The notes under the pieces: generated by a model | The model's input: only the letters and a program-made list of their open reading frames with translations | The model's database searches: none | Told to the model about the DNA's origin: nothing | Assembly (NCBI GenBank): GCA_009763385.1 | Contig: VDCT01000326.1 | Coordinates: 992,001-1,056,000, forward strand | DNA from: Coix lacryma-jobi var. lacryma-jobi | Lineage: Eukaryota; Streptophyta; Magnoliopsida; Poales; Poaceae | DNA: 64,000 nucleotides | Direction: 5' to 3' | Shown: in pieces, positions 33,101-42,639 of the stretch | How the letters are laid out: each line of letters starts with the position of its first letter | How positions within the stretch are numbered: the stretch's first letter is position 1 | Translations under genes and position numbers: made by a program

Positions 33101-34306
33101 CGTGGCGACGAAAGCGTCACAATGCGGGTAGTCGCGGACTTTGAAATCAGACTCATCAAAACATATCGGCGCTAGCGACCAAGCTGGCCTGTTCAGTGGA
33201 AGCCTTGGTGATACCGTCTGGACCCTTCGGTGATAGTCCTTCCTCGCCCTTTTACTTTCGTGCTCCAAGTTGGATCCACCCGTGATGGCGAAAATGTGCC
33301 CTCTTGACGGAAGGATGTTGTTGATTGCGCTAGTTTCATTTTCCATCTCCTGCACCTGCTGGAAACCCGGCTGTGCTTGCTGCCCCTGAGGTTGGGTCTG
33401 AACCGGAAGCGCTGGCGGCGGCGTTGGCTGACGCTGATAGTGCATAGGTGACGAAACTGCCACCGACTGTGGTGCGAAGACCGGAAGCTGGTAACCCTGA
33501 TACGCCGGATTGTACCAATGCAAGTTTTGGGGATGCATGTACTGCGGGGGGTGCACAGGCGTGCTTGCGTAATTGCCGCATGCTCCTGCCGCTGCTGCCG
33601 GGTCTTGGGAATTGTGGAAAACATGCTTGGAGCTTTCGGCAGAGGCTGAGGCTTGGTCTTTGTCTTTCAGCTCTTTCGCCATCTTGCTGTATTTGCAGTC
33701 ACGGGTGGTGTGACCAAAATTGCCATCGCAAATGACGCAATATGGTGGCCTGGGTCCTCTTCCGCGGCCTCTGCCGTCTCGACCGCCGCGTCCTGTCCTT
33801 CCGCCGCGTCCTCCGCGGAAAGGCTGATCAAACCCTCTTTGGGGCTGAAAGTCGGCCATATCGGGCCTCTCCGTACCTGCCGCTGATTGCGCTGGTTCTT
33901 CCTGTAAACTGTTGATTGACCGAAAGGGCCTAACAATTCTTTGATTTGGCACGGGCGGTGGTCGACTTGCTTTCGTCGCTTGCCTCTGCATCATTCGGGC
34001 AGCCTTACGTCGCCGAAAGTCGTCATACGACCTCGCGTACGCATTCATCACATCGAACAATTCCTTAACATCTTTCGGTGGCTCTCTCGACAGGTGAGCG
34101 GCGCACTGTCCGGTCCCCAAGCCTTCGATGGCTGCTGCGATCACCGCGGCTTCCGGCACATTCGGCGCTTGGGCCTTCAGCTGGATGAAGCGTTTGAGGT
34201 ACTCAGATAGGGGCTCGTCGTCTTGCTGGGTGCAATTCATGAGGTCCCTCATGGTCTTGACATCCGGACGGAATCCTTGGAAGGTAGCAAGCAATTCGGC
34301 TTTCAA
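30050..34306 (-). pseudogene. Gag C-terminal part and Pol: zinc knuckle, protease, RT, RNase H, integrase N-terminus
   Basis: An open frame of 1,418 codons immediately after the gag stop, in the same frame. Order: rest of the gag domain, Arg/Gly-rich stretch, zinc knuckle CVICDGNFGHTTRDC (about 190-204, one residue longer between the second Cys and His than usual), protease ILIDTGSSADILF (about 413-425), RT with KWRMCVDFTDLN, SLLDCFSGYHQI and YVDD (about 795-798), RNase H starting TVNCDGAWG, and the integrase HHCC region HAGMCGAH to KCCKGC, then GIDIVGPL. The RT reads MPEGLRNAG where gypsy elements usually have MPFGL. There is no methionine start of its own, so it is the downstream part of a gag-pol interrupted by one stop. 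Confidence 0.9.
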
Positions 34307-35125
34307 CTAGGCCCACGAATGGATGGACAGTGGCTTGAGAGTGGTGTACCAATCGTGAGCCACGTCTTCGACCGCCAAGATGAGAGATTTTGCTAGAGCC
34401 TGATTGTCCCCGCCTGCCGAAAAGACAGCTGTCTCGTAGCTTGCCAAGAATTTGCGTGGATTCGCTTTACCGTCGAAAGTCGGAATACGCGGCTTATAGC
34501 TGAGCGGCCACAGATGGGCTTGCAACTCCCTCGAGAGCGGAGAGGTTTCGTCCATGGCGTTGCCGAAAGCTGGCGGTTGCTCTTGCCTTGGTATGAATAT
34601 ATTTTCCTGGGCTATCGGGATTGGGTCCGCCCCAGCCCTCTGCAGCTCTTGAATTTCCCTCTCGAGTTGCCTTCTCTGGGCCTCAGCTCGCCGAATGGCG
34701 TTGCGAGTTTCGTCCTCTCTTGCTTTTGCTGCTAACCGCTGCTGCAGCTGATCTCTTTGCGACAACAGCCTCTCGATTTCGTCTTGCTGTTGTGCCAACG
34801 TCTTGATTGCTTGGGCGTGTCTTGTGATTTCGTCAGCATCATCATCCTCTTCGCCGAATTCGTCCTCGACAAGTCCTTCCGGTGTTCCATCTCTGCCGAA
34901 AGTACGCTGATCCTGGGGTTGTACATTCTGGCTCGTCGATGCTCCCGGTCCCTGCTGTGGCTGGGTCTCTATCGCTAGAGCGCCGCCGAAAGCAGGTGGC
35001 TCGGTGGCTGTGCTTGGTGGGACTTGGCTGGTTGGAACTGAAGCCGCGATGGTGTCGAAGGCATCCTTCCTCGCGGCGATAGTCTCCAGATTATCGACCG
35101 CTTTCGGCGCTTTCCTTGGTGGCAT
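34307..35125 (-). pseudogene. Gag N-terminal part, ending in a premature TAG
   Basis: Starts MPPRKAPKAVDNLET at 35125, 35 bases from the LTR; a further in-frame ATG lies at 35143. It has a long coiled coil (QDEIERLLSQRDQLQQRL to RRQLEREIQELQ) followed by the start of the retrotransposon gag domain (IPTFDGKANPRKFLASYE). The stop TAG at 34309-34307 falls inside the gag domain and the frame goes on without shift (LKAELLATFQGF), so a single base change probably created it. Confidence 0.88.
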
Positions 35126-35140
35126 GGTAAGCTCGGGCGA

Positions 35141-35158
35141 CAACCACGGTGGGCGCCA
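35141..35158 (-). other. Primer-binding region of the retrotransposon
   Basis: Reads TGGCGCCCACCGTGGTTG on the minus strand, one base inside the 5' LTR (35160-36040). TGGCGCC-starting sites in this position are common in grass gypsy elements and pair with a tRNA 3' end. The primer tRNA is not identified. Confidence 0.75.
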
Positions 35159-35159
35159 A

Positions 35160-36040
35160 TGTTGTTTCAGGACCGGGTCCTTGAAACAGCGGGTTGTCGC
35201 ACGAACGAATGCACAGAGCGAAAGCGGAAGTGAACGGAAGAGAGTGGGAACTTGGGTGAAGTGAACAGTGTTCCTCCTCTCTCTCCGTGGGGGAGGTCGG
35301 GGGCTTTTTATATTGAACTAGATCCACGTGAAAGTACAAGATTGCCCTTCTCAATTACTCTACTAAAATTACAAAGATGCCCTATTTAACTACTCTGTAG
35401 CCGTTCAGCGCTCCCTCCGGTGCTGGGGGCACCATTGTCACTTCGGCCCCTGGCGGGCCCAGCGCCCCCGGCTCTCTTCCCGACCGGTGGGCCCGCTCTC
35501 CCTGGCCCACGCTTCCGGCGACCTGCGAAAACCCACGGACGAACAAAATCGTAAAGACGAAATCTCCCGCCGGAGACGCTGGGTTCCTTTCGTACGAATG
35601 CTCCCTTCCGCACGAAGCCTCCGTCGTACGCCTGGCCGCGAACCGAAAGGCGCGCTACCGCCCGAAAGCATCCTTTCGCGCGAAGGCGTTGCCTTCCCTC
35701 GATCCGCGAGCCGAAAGGCGCGTAACCACGTGAATGTCATGCTACCGCGCGAATGCTGCCTTCCGCCCGAAGGCGACGCCCTAACCTGGCCAGCGAGCCG
35801 AAAGGTGCGCTACCGCGCGGATGTTGCCTTCCGCTCGAAGGCGACGCCTTAACTTGGCCGGCGAGCCGAAAGGCGCGCTACCGCGCGAGTGTTGCTTTCT
35901 GCTCAGAGACTGTCGTCGCTCGGCGTTGCGGGTCGGAAGCGCTTGCTTTCGCGCGAATGGTACCTTTCGCACAAAAGCATCGTCATCTTTCGGTAAAAGT
36001 GCGGGTCGGAGGCGCCTGCGGTCTGGGTGCCGCCCCAACA
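35160..36040 (-). repeat. Right LTR (5' LTR of the element)
   Basis: Same ends as the left LTR. A TATA box (TATAAAAAG on the minus strand, 35304-35312) lies about 145 bases before the internal domain, the expected place for transcription of gag-pol leftwards. Confidence 0.92.
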
Positions 36041-36072
36041 CATCACATCAAAGGTTTATGGGATCCGTGTTA

Positions 36073-36304
36073 GGGCATGTTTAGATTCCAAATATTTACA
36101 AGATTCTCCATCACATCAAATCTTTAGACGCATGCATGAAATATTAAATGTAGGTAAAAAAAATAACTAATTGCACAGTTTGTTTGTAAATGTCGAGACG
36201 AATCTTTTGAGTCTAGTTGATCCATATTTGGATAAAGTTTGTCAAATAACAACGAAAGTGCTACAAGAACTTTACACCCAAAATTCTTCTAACTAAACAC
36301 ACCC
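36073..36304. mobile_element. Tourist-like MITE
   Basis: 232 bases, GGGCATGTTTAGATTCC to CTAACTAAACACACCC, flanked by TTA (36070-36072 and 36305-36307). Internal GTCGAGACGAATCTTTTGAG and GTCAAATAACAACGAAAGTG are family blocks. The last 21 bases are included in the first unit of the adjoining 133-bp array. Confidence 0.8.
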
Positions 36305-36815
36305 TTAGTCAAATTGATTCAAGTTTGACCAAAGTTATAATAAAACATATTAGTATTTATGTTGTTAAATAAAATTATTATGAAAATATATTCTATTATT
36401 AATCTAATGGTATAAATTCTTCTAACTAAACACACCCTTAGTCAAATTGATTCAAGTTTGACCAAAGTTATAATAAAACATATTAGTATTTATGTTGTTA
36501 AATAAAATTATTATGAAAATATATTCTATTATTAATCTAATGGTATAAATTCTTCTAACTAAACACACCCTTAGTCAAATTGATTCAAGTTTGACCAAAG
36601 TTATAATAAAACATATTAGTATTTATGTTGTTAAATAAAATTATTATGAAAATATATTCTATTATTAATCTAATGGTATAAATTCTTCTAACTAAACACA
36701 CCCTTAGTCAAATTGATTCAAGTTTGACCAAAGTTATAATAAAACATATTAGTATTTATGTTGTTAAATAAAATTATTATGAAAATATATTCTATTATTA
36801 ATCTAATGGTATATT
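36284..36815. repeat. 133-bp tandem array, four near-identical copies
   Basis: Units begin near 36284, 36417, 36550 and 36683 with TTCTTCTAACTAAACACACC and contain AGTCAAATTGATTCAAGTTT. I saw no difference between copies in the body of the repeat. Each unit joins the right end of the Tourist MITE to part of a Stowaway-like element, so the array arose after both elements were in place. Confidence 0.93.
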
Positions 36816-37182
36816 TTTGTATCAAGAATGTTAGTACTTTTTTATATAAATTCGGTCAAAGTTTGAATTGTTTGACTCCTCGATAAGCGAGAATGACATG
36901 TTTTGTTGGACGGAGGGAGTACTAAACATAGACTAAAAATAACTAATTACACAGATTGTATATAAATTGCGAGATGATTTTTTAAGTCTAATAAGTTTAT
37001 ATTTTGATAATATTGTGCTACAGTAAATTTGTGCTAATGATGAATTAATTAGTCTTAATAAATTCATCTCACGATTTTCAGGTAGAATATGTAATTTGTT
37101 TTTTTATTAGTTTATTTTTAATAGACGAAATGAGTGTCGGAACATTCGATGTGACCCGCAAAAAAAAAATCACACTTCAAAT
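36816..37182. mobile_element. Stowaway right end and an adjoining degenerate MITE
   Basis: The Stowaway right terminus GGACGGAGGGAG then TA lies at 36909-36922; its left part is the sequence amplified in the 133-bp array. From about 36923 a second AT-rich element follows (TAATTACACAGATTGTATAT, GCTACAGTAAATTTGTGCTA, TTCATCTCACGATTTTCAGG), the same family as the nested element at 55851-57010. Confidence 0.6.
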
Positions 37183-37406
37183 GCCCTTGTTTAGTTCGCG
37201 GAAAATTTTGGGTTTTGTTCCTGTAGCACTTTCGTTGTTATTTGACAAATTTTATCAAACATGGACTAACTAGACTCAAAAGATTCATCTCAAAATTTAC
37301 AGACTAAAAGTTTAATTAGTTTTTACCTACATTTAATGTTTCATGCAGGTGTCTAAAAATTCGATGTAATAAGAAATCTTTAAAAAAAATTGGGAACTGA
37401 ACATGA
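37183..37406. mobile_element. Tourist-family MITE
   Basis: Starts GCCCTTGTTTAGTTCGCGG, ends GGGAACTGAACATGACA, with internal GTAGCACTTTCGTTGTTATT. Boundaries are approximate; no clean target duplication. Confidence 0.6.
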
Positions 37407-37439
37407 CAGTTTCCTTCCCAAAACCTTTTCAACTATCAC

Positions 37440-37760
37440 ATCAAATATTGAGAGTATATGGTGTGGTTAATCTAATGAATAATGATTTTTATTTGGTACC
37501 GTAAATATCGGTATGTTTCTGTATATATTTAATTAAACTTAAGATTTCTTAACTTTAGGATGCAGTGCATAGATATTTAATTAAATAACTCTGTTCGCTT
37601 AAGCTACGGCTTTAATCTGTACATACGACAAATGGCTTCCTGCATCTGTGTCTTTCGGTGATGTCAAAAGGACCTATGAATTTGTTGTCAAAAAAAGGAC
37701 CTATGAATTAATTAATTGAACATCTGGGTGCTATTGAACTTTGAAATTGGGTAACTCTAC
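37440..37760. repeat. Displaced copy of the AAA-cluster distal flank
   Basis: TTTATTTGGTACCGTAAATA, TTAAACTTAAGATTTCTTAA and TCTTTCGGTGATGTCAAAAG repeat sequence at 20930-21300 in order, about 16 kb away across the retrotransposon. It carries its own internal duplication (GGACCTATGAATT twice). Confidence 0.75.
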
Positions 37761-38440
37761 CAAAAAGTAAACTTCATAAAGCTTCACTAGAAATACAAGT
37801 CTCTAGGGTTCCATTGTGCTTCGCAATGGTCTTGTCTCCTTTTCCCCATTGATCTCCTTCATATTGTACTCGAAAAAGATTATTCATTTTGAGGTGTGTT
37901 TCCAAGAGGATACTGCTTTTACGAATCCTTGGATGGTACTCTTTTTTTTTGTATAATTTAGTACTGTAGAATTTCCATGAACCTCATTCACATTTGAGAA
38001 AAAGAAAAGGAATGCCCAGCCCGTGCACCTAAGAATATTCGCACCCAACAAGGCAACAACCACGAGAGACGATCCACTTTGCTTATGGTCTGGGCCTTAC
38101 ATCCCGACACGATCCGTTTCGCTACCAAGCTGTCCCGTTGGGCCGTGGTCCACAACGCCACAGCCCACGAAAGGGAAGGAGAAGCGCGACCCAGCGACAG
38201 GACAGCGGCGGAAGGCGAGAGGGCCGAGGGGCCTGCCGAGTCGTCGGTCGTGCCTCGTGTACTCTCGCCTGTCGTCTTCGTCTCCCCCACGCCCACCCAC
38301 TGCCTCGCATCGCCATCGGGGCATCGGCGTGCCAGTGCCAGCTAAAATCCCCCAACTCTAGCGTCCAGTGTGCGTGTTAGTCCCCCGTTCCGTCCTCGTC
38401 GCCCAGCCCAAAACCCCCCACCCAACCCCAGCCCGCGGCG

Positions 38441-41400
38441 ATGGCGGGGTCCGCGGCTGACGCGGAGCAGGAGCAGAAGCGGGCGGCGGCGGCGGCGGCG
38501 GCGGCGGCGTACGACTACGAGGCTGACGCGCGCTGGGCCGACTACTGGTCCAACGTCCTCGTCCCGCCGAACCTCGCCTCCCGCCCCGACGTCGTCGACC
38601 ACTTCAAGCGCAAGTTCTACCAGCGCTACATCGTGAGTTCCACTTCCACAACTGCTTCCGCCCTCCGCCTGCCTTGCCTTGGGTTCCGCGATTCCCTTTC
38701 CCCCCTCCCGCCGCCGCCGCCGCTGTTCCCCGACCCGTCCGCCCACGCTGGGTAGTGGTGCTAATTTAGGATCTGACGCGCTTTCCGTACGAGAGCGCGG
38801 TCCTGCTAAATTCGTGCGCTGGGGTTTGCTTAAGCTTGTCGTGTTGAGGTTCAGATTGTACCGCTGGTTGCAGCGAGTGGTTGAGCAGAGATCCAGTCGC
38901 GGCGCTCGTTTGCTTCGCTACCGACGGTCTGCTTGCTTATTGTAGACTCTTCCTTGAACACGGCATGTTCGATCGATTCCATGTGCTGCTTGCTTCCAAC
39001 CCGGGGTGCTTGTGCTACTCCTTCAAGCTTGTGATTACATTACGGGGAACGCAACATGCTCGTTCTTAGTAAATTTGTCCATACAGACCCATCTATAAGG
39101 GCTTGGCTGCACTCTTATCCACCTCATTCCACATGTGTTGGGGTGGATTGGAGTGGACATTAAACTAACTTACACTCCAATCTACCTCAACACTTATGGA
39201 TTGAGGTGGATAAGAGTGCAACCAAACAATCCCTAAGTTGGGTCAGGAACTCAGGATGCTGTTATGCAGCTGTGCAGGCAGGGCCGCAGAACAAGTTTGT
39301 TCTTATGCAGACATAAGAAAATGGAAAACAAATTATTGCCATTTGCTTTTGCAAACCATTTTGATTTAATATCATCGCTTGTGCTGTGCGCCACTGAACA
39401 CTGGAGAGTGAAGCAATGCAGTAGTTCATGCATTTTGATTTCCTCCCCTTTGGTTTCATAGGACCATGATCTGATCGTTGAGCAAAGGTCATTCACCGGT
39501 TCCACTCAGCCCAGCAGGCCAGATGTAAGGTCTTCGCCTTCGTCATCCAACGAGAACCTCAGGGCACGTGGTTCAGGTAAAGCATGCAGTGGCGGACCTA
39601 AGATTTTATCACAGGGTATGCCGGATAAATAAAGTCACAGGGTATGCCGGATAATTTTTTTTTAATATAATTTGATAAAATCATATTTCAGTTCGGTAAA
39701 GTCACGTGCATTATAGTAGTAAGGCTTTAAATTCTAAGATTAAGCTAAAGACTACAAAAGAATAACGATATAAATTATTTAAATGATACAAATAGTTCGA
39801 AATATAACTATAAAACTGAAGGATGAAGTATATTATTATCTGTACTTAATTTTAGAGAAGACAAAAATGAGATTTAAAATAGTGTTCTACATTGCTATTT
39901 GTAAGTGATAATAAAATGATGTCAAACTTATATCATATATATAGTTATTAATACTAAAAGGGAATAAAAGATAAAAAATTTAAACTATTTGGCAAACAGT
40001 GGAAAATGGGAAAAAAGGAAAAAATGCAACAATGGAAAAAGAAAAAAAATGCAGCAGCAAAGAATCGCAAACAGTGGAAAATGGAAAAAAAACAAAAAAA
40101 ATGCAGCGGCAAGGAATGGAACCGGGGATCTCCTATTCAGAAGGCAATAGACATACCATTGCGTTAACAAGATGATTATGTGAATATAATTGCAAATTTC
40201 AGTATCTAAAGAAAATATATAGCTGAGTGTTAAGTGTATTGCTGCCCACAGGGTATGCCGTGGACCACCTGGCATACCCTGTGGGTCCGCCCCTGAAAGC
40301 ATGTATGCTTTGGGCTTTACTGGCCATAACATCCATCATTTTCTGTATCACATGTATCTGTTAGCCGAATCGATTTCTTGTGTAGAATCTACTGCAAGGT
40401 CAGCACGTCAACCGCCGCCACCAACACAAACAGACAGTGCTGCCAACCCTTTACGGTTTGATGCACGGACTATACATTTCTCCATCAATGCATGGGTAAG
40501 GGATAATCCACTCTTTTCTTTGGTTTATCGAATTGTTAATTATGTGTGCCTAAATTGCTAGCTGATTCTTCAAGTTCCATTGTTCTACTTGTTTCTATGG
40601 CAATCCGTGTGGGCATGCTGTTGGGGAACTCTCTTTGTTCTCTACCGCTGACCCATCAGACTGCCATGTTACTGCTCTGAACAGTAATCTTGCTTCTTCT
40701 TTTTTACCTTTGTTGCTTGTGGGCATGACCGAAATATTATGTTTCAGATACTTGTGGTTGCTGGTCTGGGAATGCTTCCTATTTTGCCAAAACACCTTGC
40801 TGACAGAGCTTGCAAAGTTTCACTGCTGGGAACAATATTGTCGTCAGGATATTCTCTATACAGTACTTATGGGGTAATTACCTGCCTATCTGAAGAATGA
40901 ATAGTTCACACATAGTTCACTAGATTCTTTTTTGCATGATGGGTCTTTGATTAAATTTTGTTTTCTGTGTGCAGAAACCAAGAGCATGGAACATGCCAGA
41001 AATTCAAGCTTGGTTGCAGTCTGTACTTGCAACCAAGGATTTTATCCATTTAATGTTCTCTTCTTTGCTCTTCACATCTCAATTGCACTTGAAGAGTAAG
41101 CTGCACCTTATCTCCTACAAATTCATGTCTCTGATGTCTGATTTTTGCTGCTTTTGGATATGCTTGTCACCTTGTCTCATTAGAATTTTATATCTGTCAC
41201 AGTTGCTGCACTACCTGTGCTTTGCTGGGCACTTGATCATGTTGCCAGATTCCTAAGGCGTAACTTTGCTCGATCCTCTTTCTACAGGTAACTGTATGCT
41301 CCATGCCTCCATCATATTTGGATTCGTTTCTGTATCCTTGGCACAATCGGTATCCAGTGTCCATTTCTCAATACTGTCTCGATGTCTTTTTCAGAAGGTA

Positions 41401-42173
41401 CCTGGAAGAACCTTGTCTTTGGGTAGAGACAAATAATACTACACTGAGCCTCCTTAGTTCAAATGCTGAAATTGCCTTGGGTTTTCTTCTGATCATATCA
41501 CTGCTCTCGTATGTATATTCAGATTTCCATACTTTTTTCTGGAATTTTAATTTTGTCTTAGGGAAACTACATCTTTGACCTCTACATTTTTGTCTTGCAG
41601 GTGGCGCCGTAGCATAATTCAGACATTCATGTACTGGCAGGTGAGTTATCCCCAAAAGAAGCCTTCCCTTTTTTTTGTATTTCATCTCCAATTTGTATGC
41701 ACTAGGTACCTTTACCTTTACCTATGCTGTTTTGCTGTATGTATTTCCTAACCTCTGTATCTCTGGCCAAACATACTGATTTATCTTGTTTGCTGTATTG
41801 TTTCAATTCCATGAGATCCAATTTATCTTCTGCCCTGCTTTTTCCCCCCATCAACAACCAGCTAGATTTTGGTTGACAATAGCAACTAGGTTATTAGTTA
41901 TAACAATTAACAATCGTCTGTCAGGTGTATTACTGCTTTTTCCCAAGTAACTTATATTAACCGTCAGCAAACACACCGCATTGCTTACCAGTGTCCTATG
42001 CATGCTTGTATATTCTACAGGTGTTGAAGCTGATGTACCATGCTCCTGTGACATCCAGCTACCACCAGAGCACCTGGGCGAAAATCGGCAGGATTGTGAA
42101 TCCATACATGCACCGCTATGCCCCGTTCCTCCAGACGCCCATTGCTGCGATCCAAAGATGGTGGTTCAGATAG
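38441..42173 (+). CDS. Multi-spanning membrane protein, TMEM33/POM33-like
   Basis: Nine exons keep the frame: 38441-38632, 39462-39576, 40386-40495, 40748-40873, 40975-41095, 41203-41287, 41395-41508, 41601-41640 and 42021-42173, giving 351 residues. The N-terminus has an Ala run from a GCG repeat, then acidic/aromatic YDYEADARWADYWSNVL, a Ser-rich linker, and from RFDARTIHFSINAW hydrophobic segments (ILVVAGLGMLPIL; FIHLMFSSLLFTS; ALPVLCWALDH; IALGFLLIISLLS). It ends QTFMYWQ, then HQSTWAKIGR and IQRWWFR. I recognise this as a conserved plant protein of the TMEM33/POM33 (Tts1) type; relatives shape ER membrane and contact nuclear pores. That assignment is from memory of the family. The second intron carries a hAT element and a MITE lies in the first, without harm to splice sites. 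Confidence 0.85.
39099..39233. mobile_element. Foldback MITE in the first intron
   Basis: 135 bases. The left arm TGCACTCTTATCCACCTCA is the perfect complement of the right arm TGAGGTGGATAAGAGTGCA, and the inner arms also pair (GGATTGGAGTG with CACTCCAATC). TAA flanks both ends, as for Tourist-type elements. It lies between exons 1 and 2 of the TMEM33-like gene. Confidence 0.8.
39587..40295. mobile_element. Non-autonomous hAT element with 8-base target duplication
   Basis: 709 bases with terminal inverted repeats CAGTGGCGGACC and (complement) CAGGGGCGGACC, inner ACAGGGTATGCC repeats, and the perfect 8-base duplication AAAGCATG at 39579-39586 and 40296-40303. No transposase. It sits just 10 bases after the exon 2 donor of the TMEM33-like gene (exon end 39576), so intron 2 grew by about 0.7 kb. 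Confidence 0.88.
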
Positions 42174-42639
42174 AGAGACAGGCGTGTAAAAAAAATCATG
42201 TATCTGCTGCTGAATCGTTGACTTGCCTGGGTGGTGTAAGACGGCTGCACAGAACATAGCACCAGCTGCTGCGTTCTTATGTAATGCTGTAGCAGTGCAC
42301 TATATAACCTTTGCGGGATGACTGATATCCCTGAATTGTTGAGGGCCTTATCGAGTTATCATAACAAGAAGGTTTGCTGTATGCCTGTAAATTCTAGGGT
42401 GCAGGGATGACCAGCAATGCTGAATTGAATCCGTGGGCTAACGTAACTATGCTCCATGATTTTTAGTCACAATTCACTGGCAGTATATGTGCATTAGTTG
42501 TTGCACACTAATGCCTTCGTAGAGCTCACATATTTGCTTATCATTTGCATCGACGGGGTATTATGTTTGACTGTTTGTGCAGAGATTATGGGAGAATCAT
42601 CTTTGTTGAACCCGCAGCAATCTGACGGGACGTTGCATG

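Larger units (their letters stand above)
22049..36040 (-). mobile_element. Ty3/gypsy LTR retrotransposon with extra antisense gene
   Basis: A 13,992-base element with direct LTRs of 919 bp (22049-22967) and 881 bp (35160-36040), each TGTTG...CAACA. Target duplication is CATCG on the left (22044-22048) and CATCA on the right (36041-36045), one mismatch. The site lies in a MITE-like sequence whose expected uninterrupted form contains CATCACATC. Gag, protease, RT, RNase H and integrase run right to left, the Ty3/gypsy order. The primer-binding region is next to the right LTR. A multi-exon gene lies antisense between pol and the left LTR. By hand count the LTRs differ at 9 substitutions over 881 aligned bases plus one 38-base indel, so insertion was recent. 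The lineage is probably Tat-like (Grande/RIRE2-like) from the antisense gene and long spacer. Confidence 0.92.
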
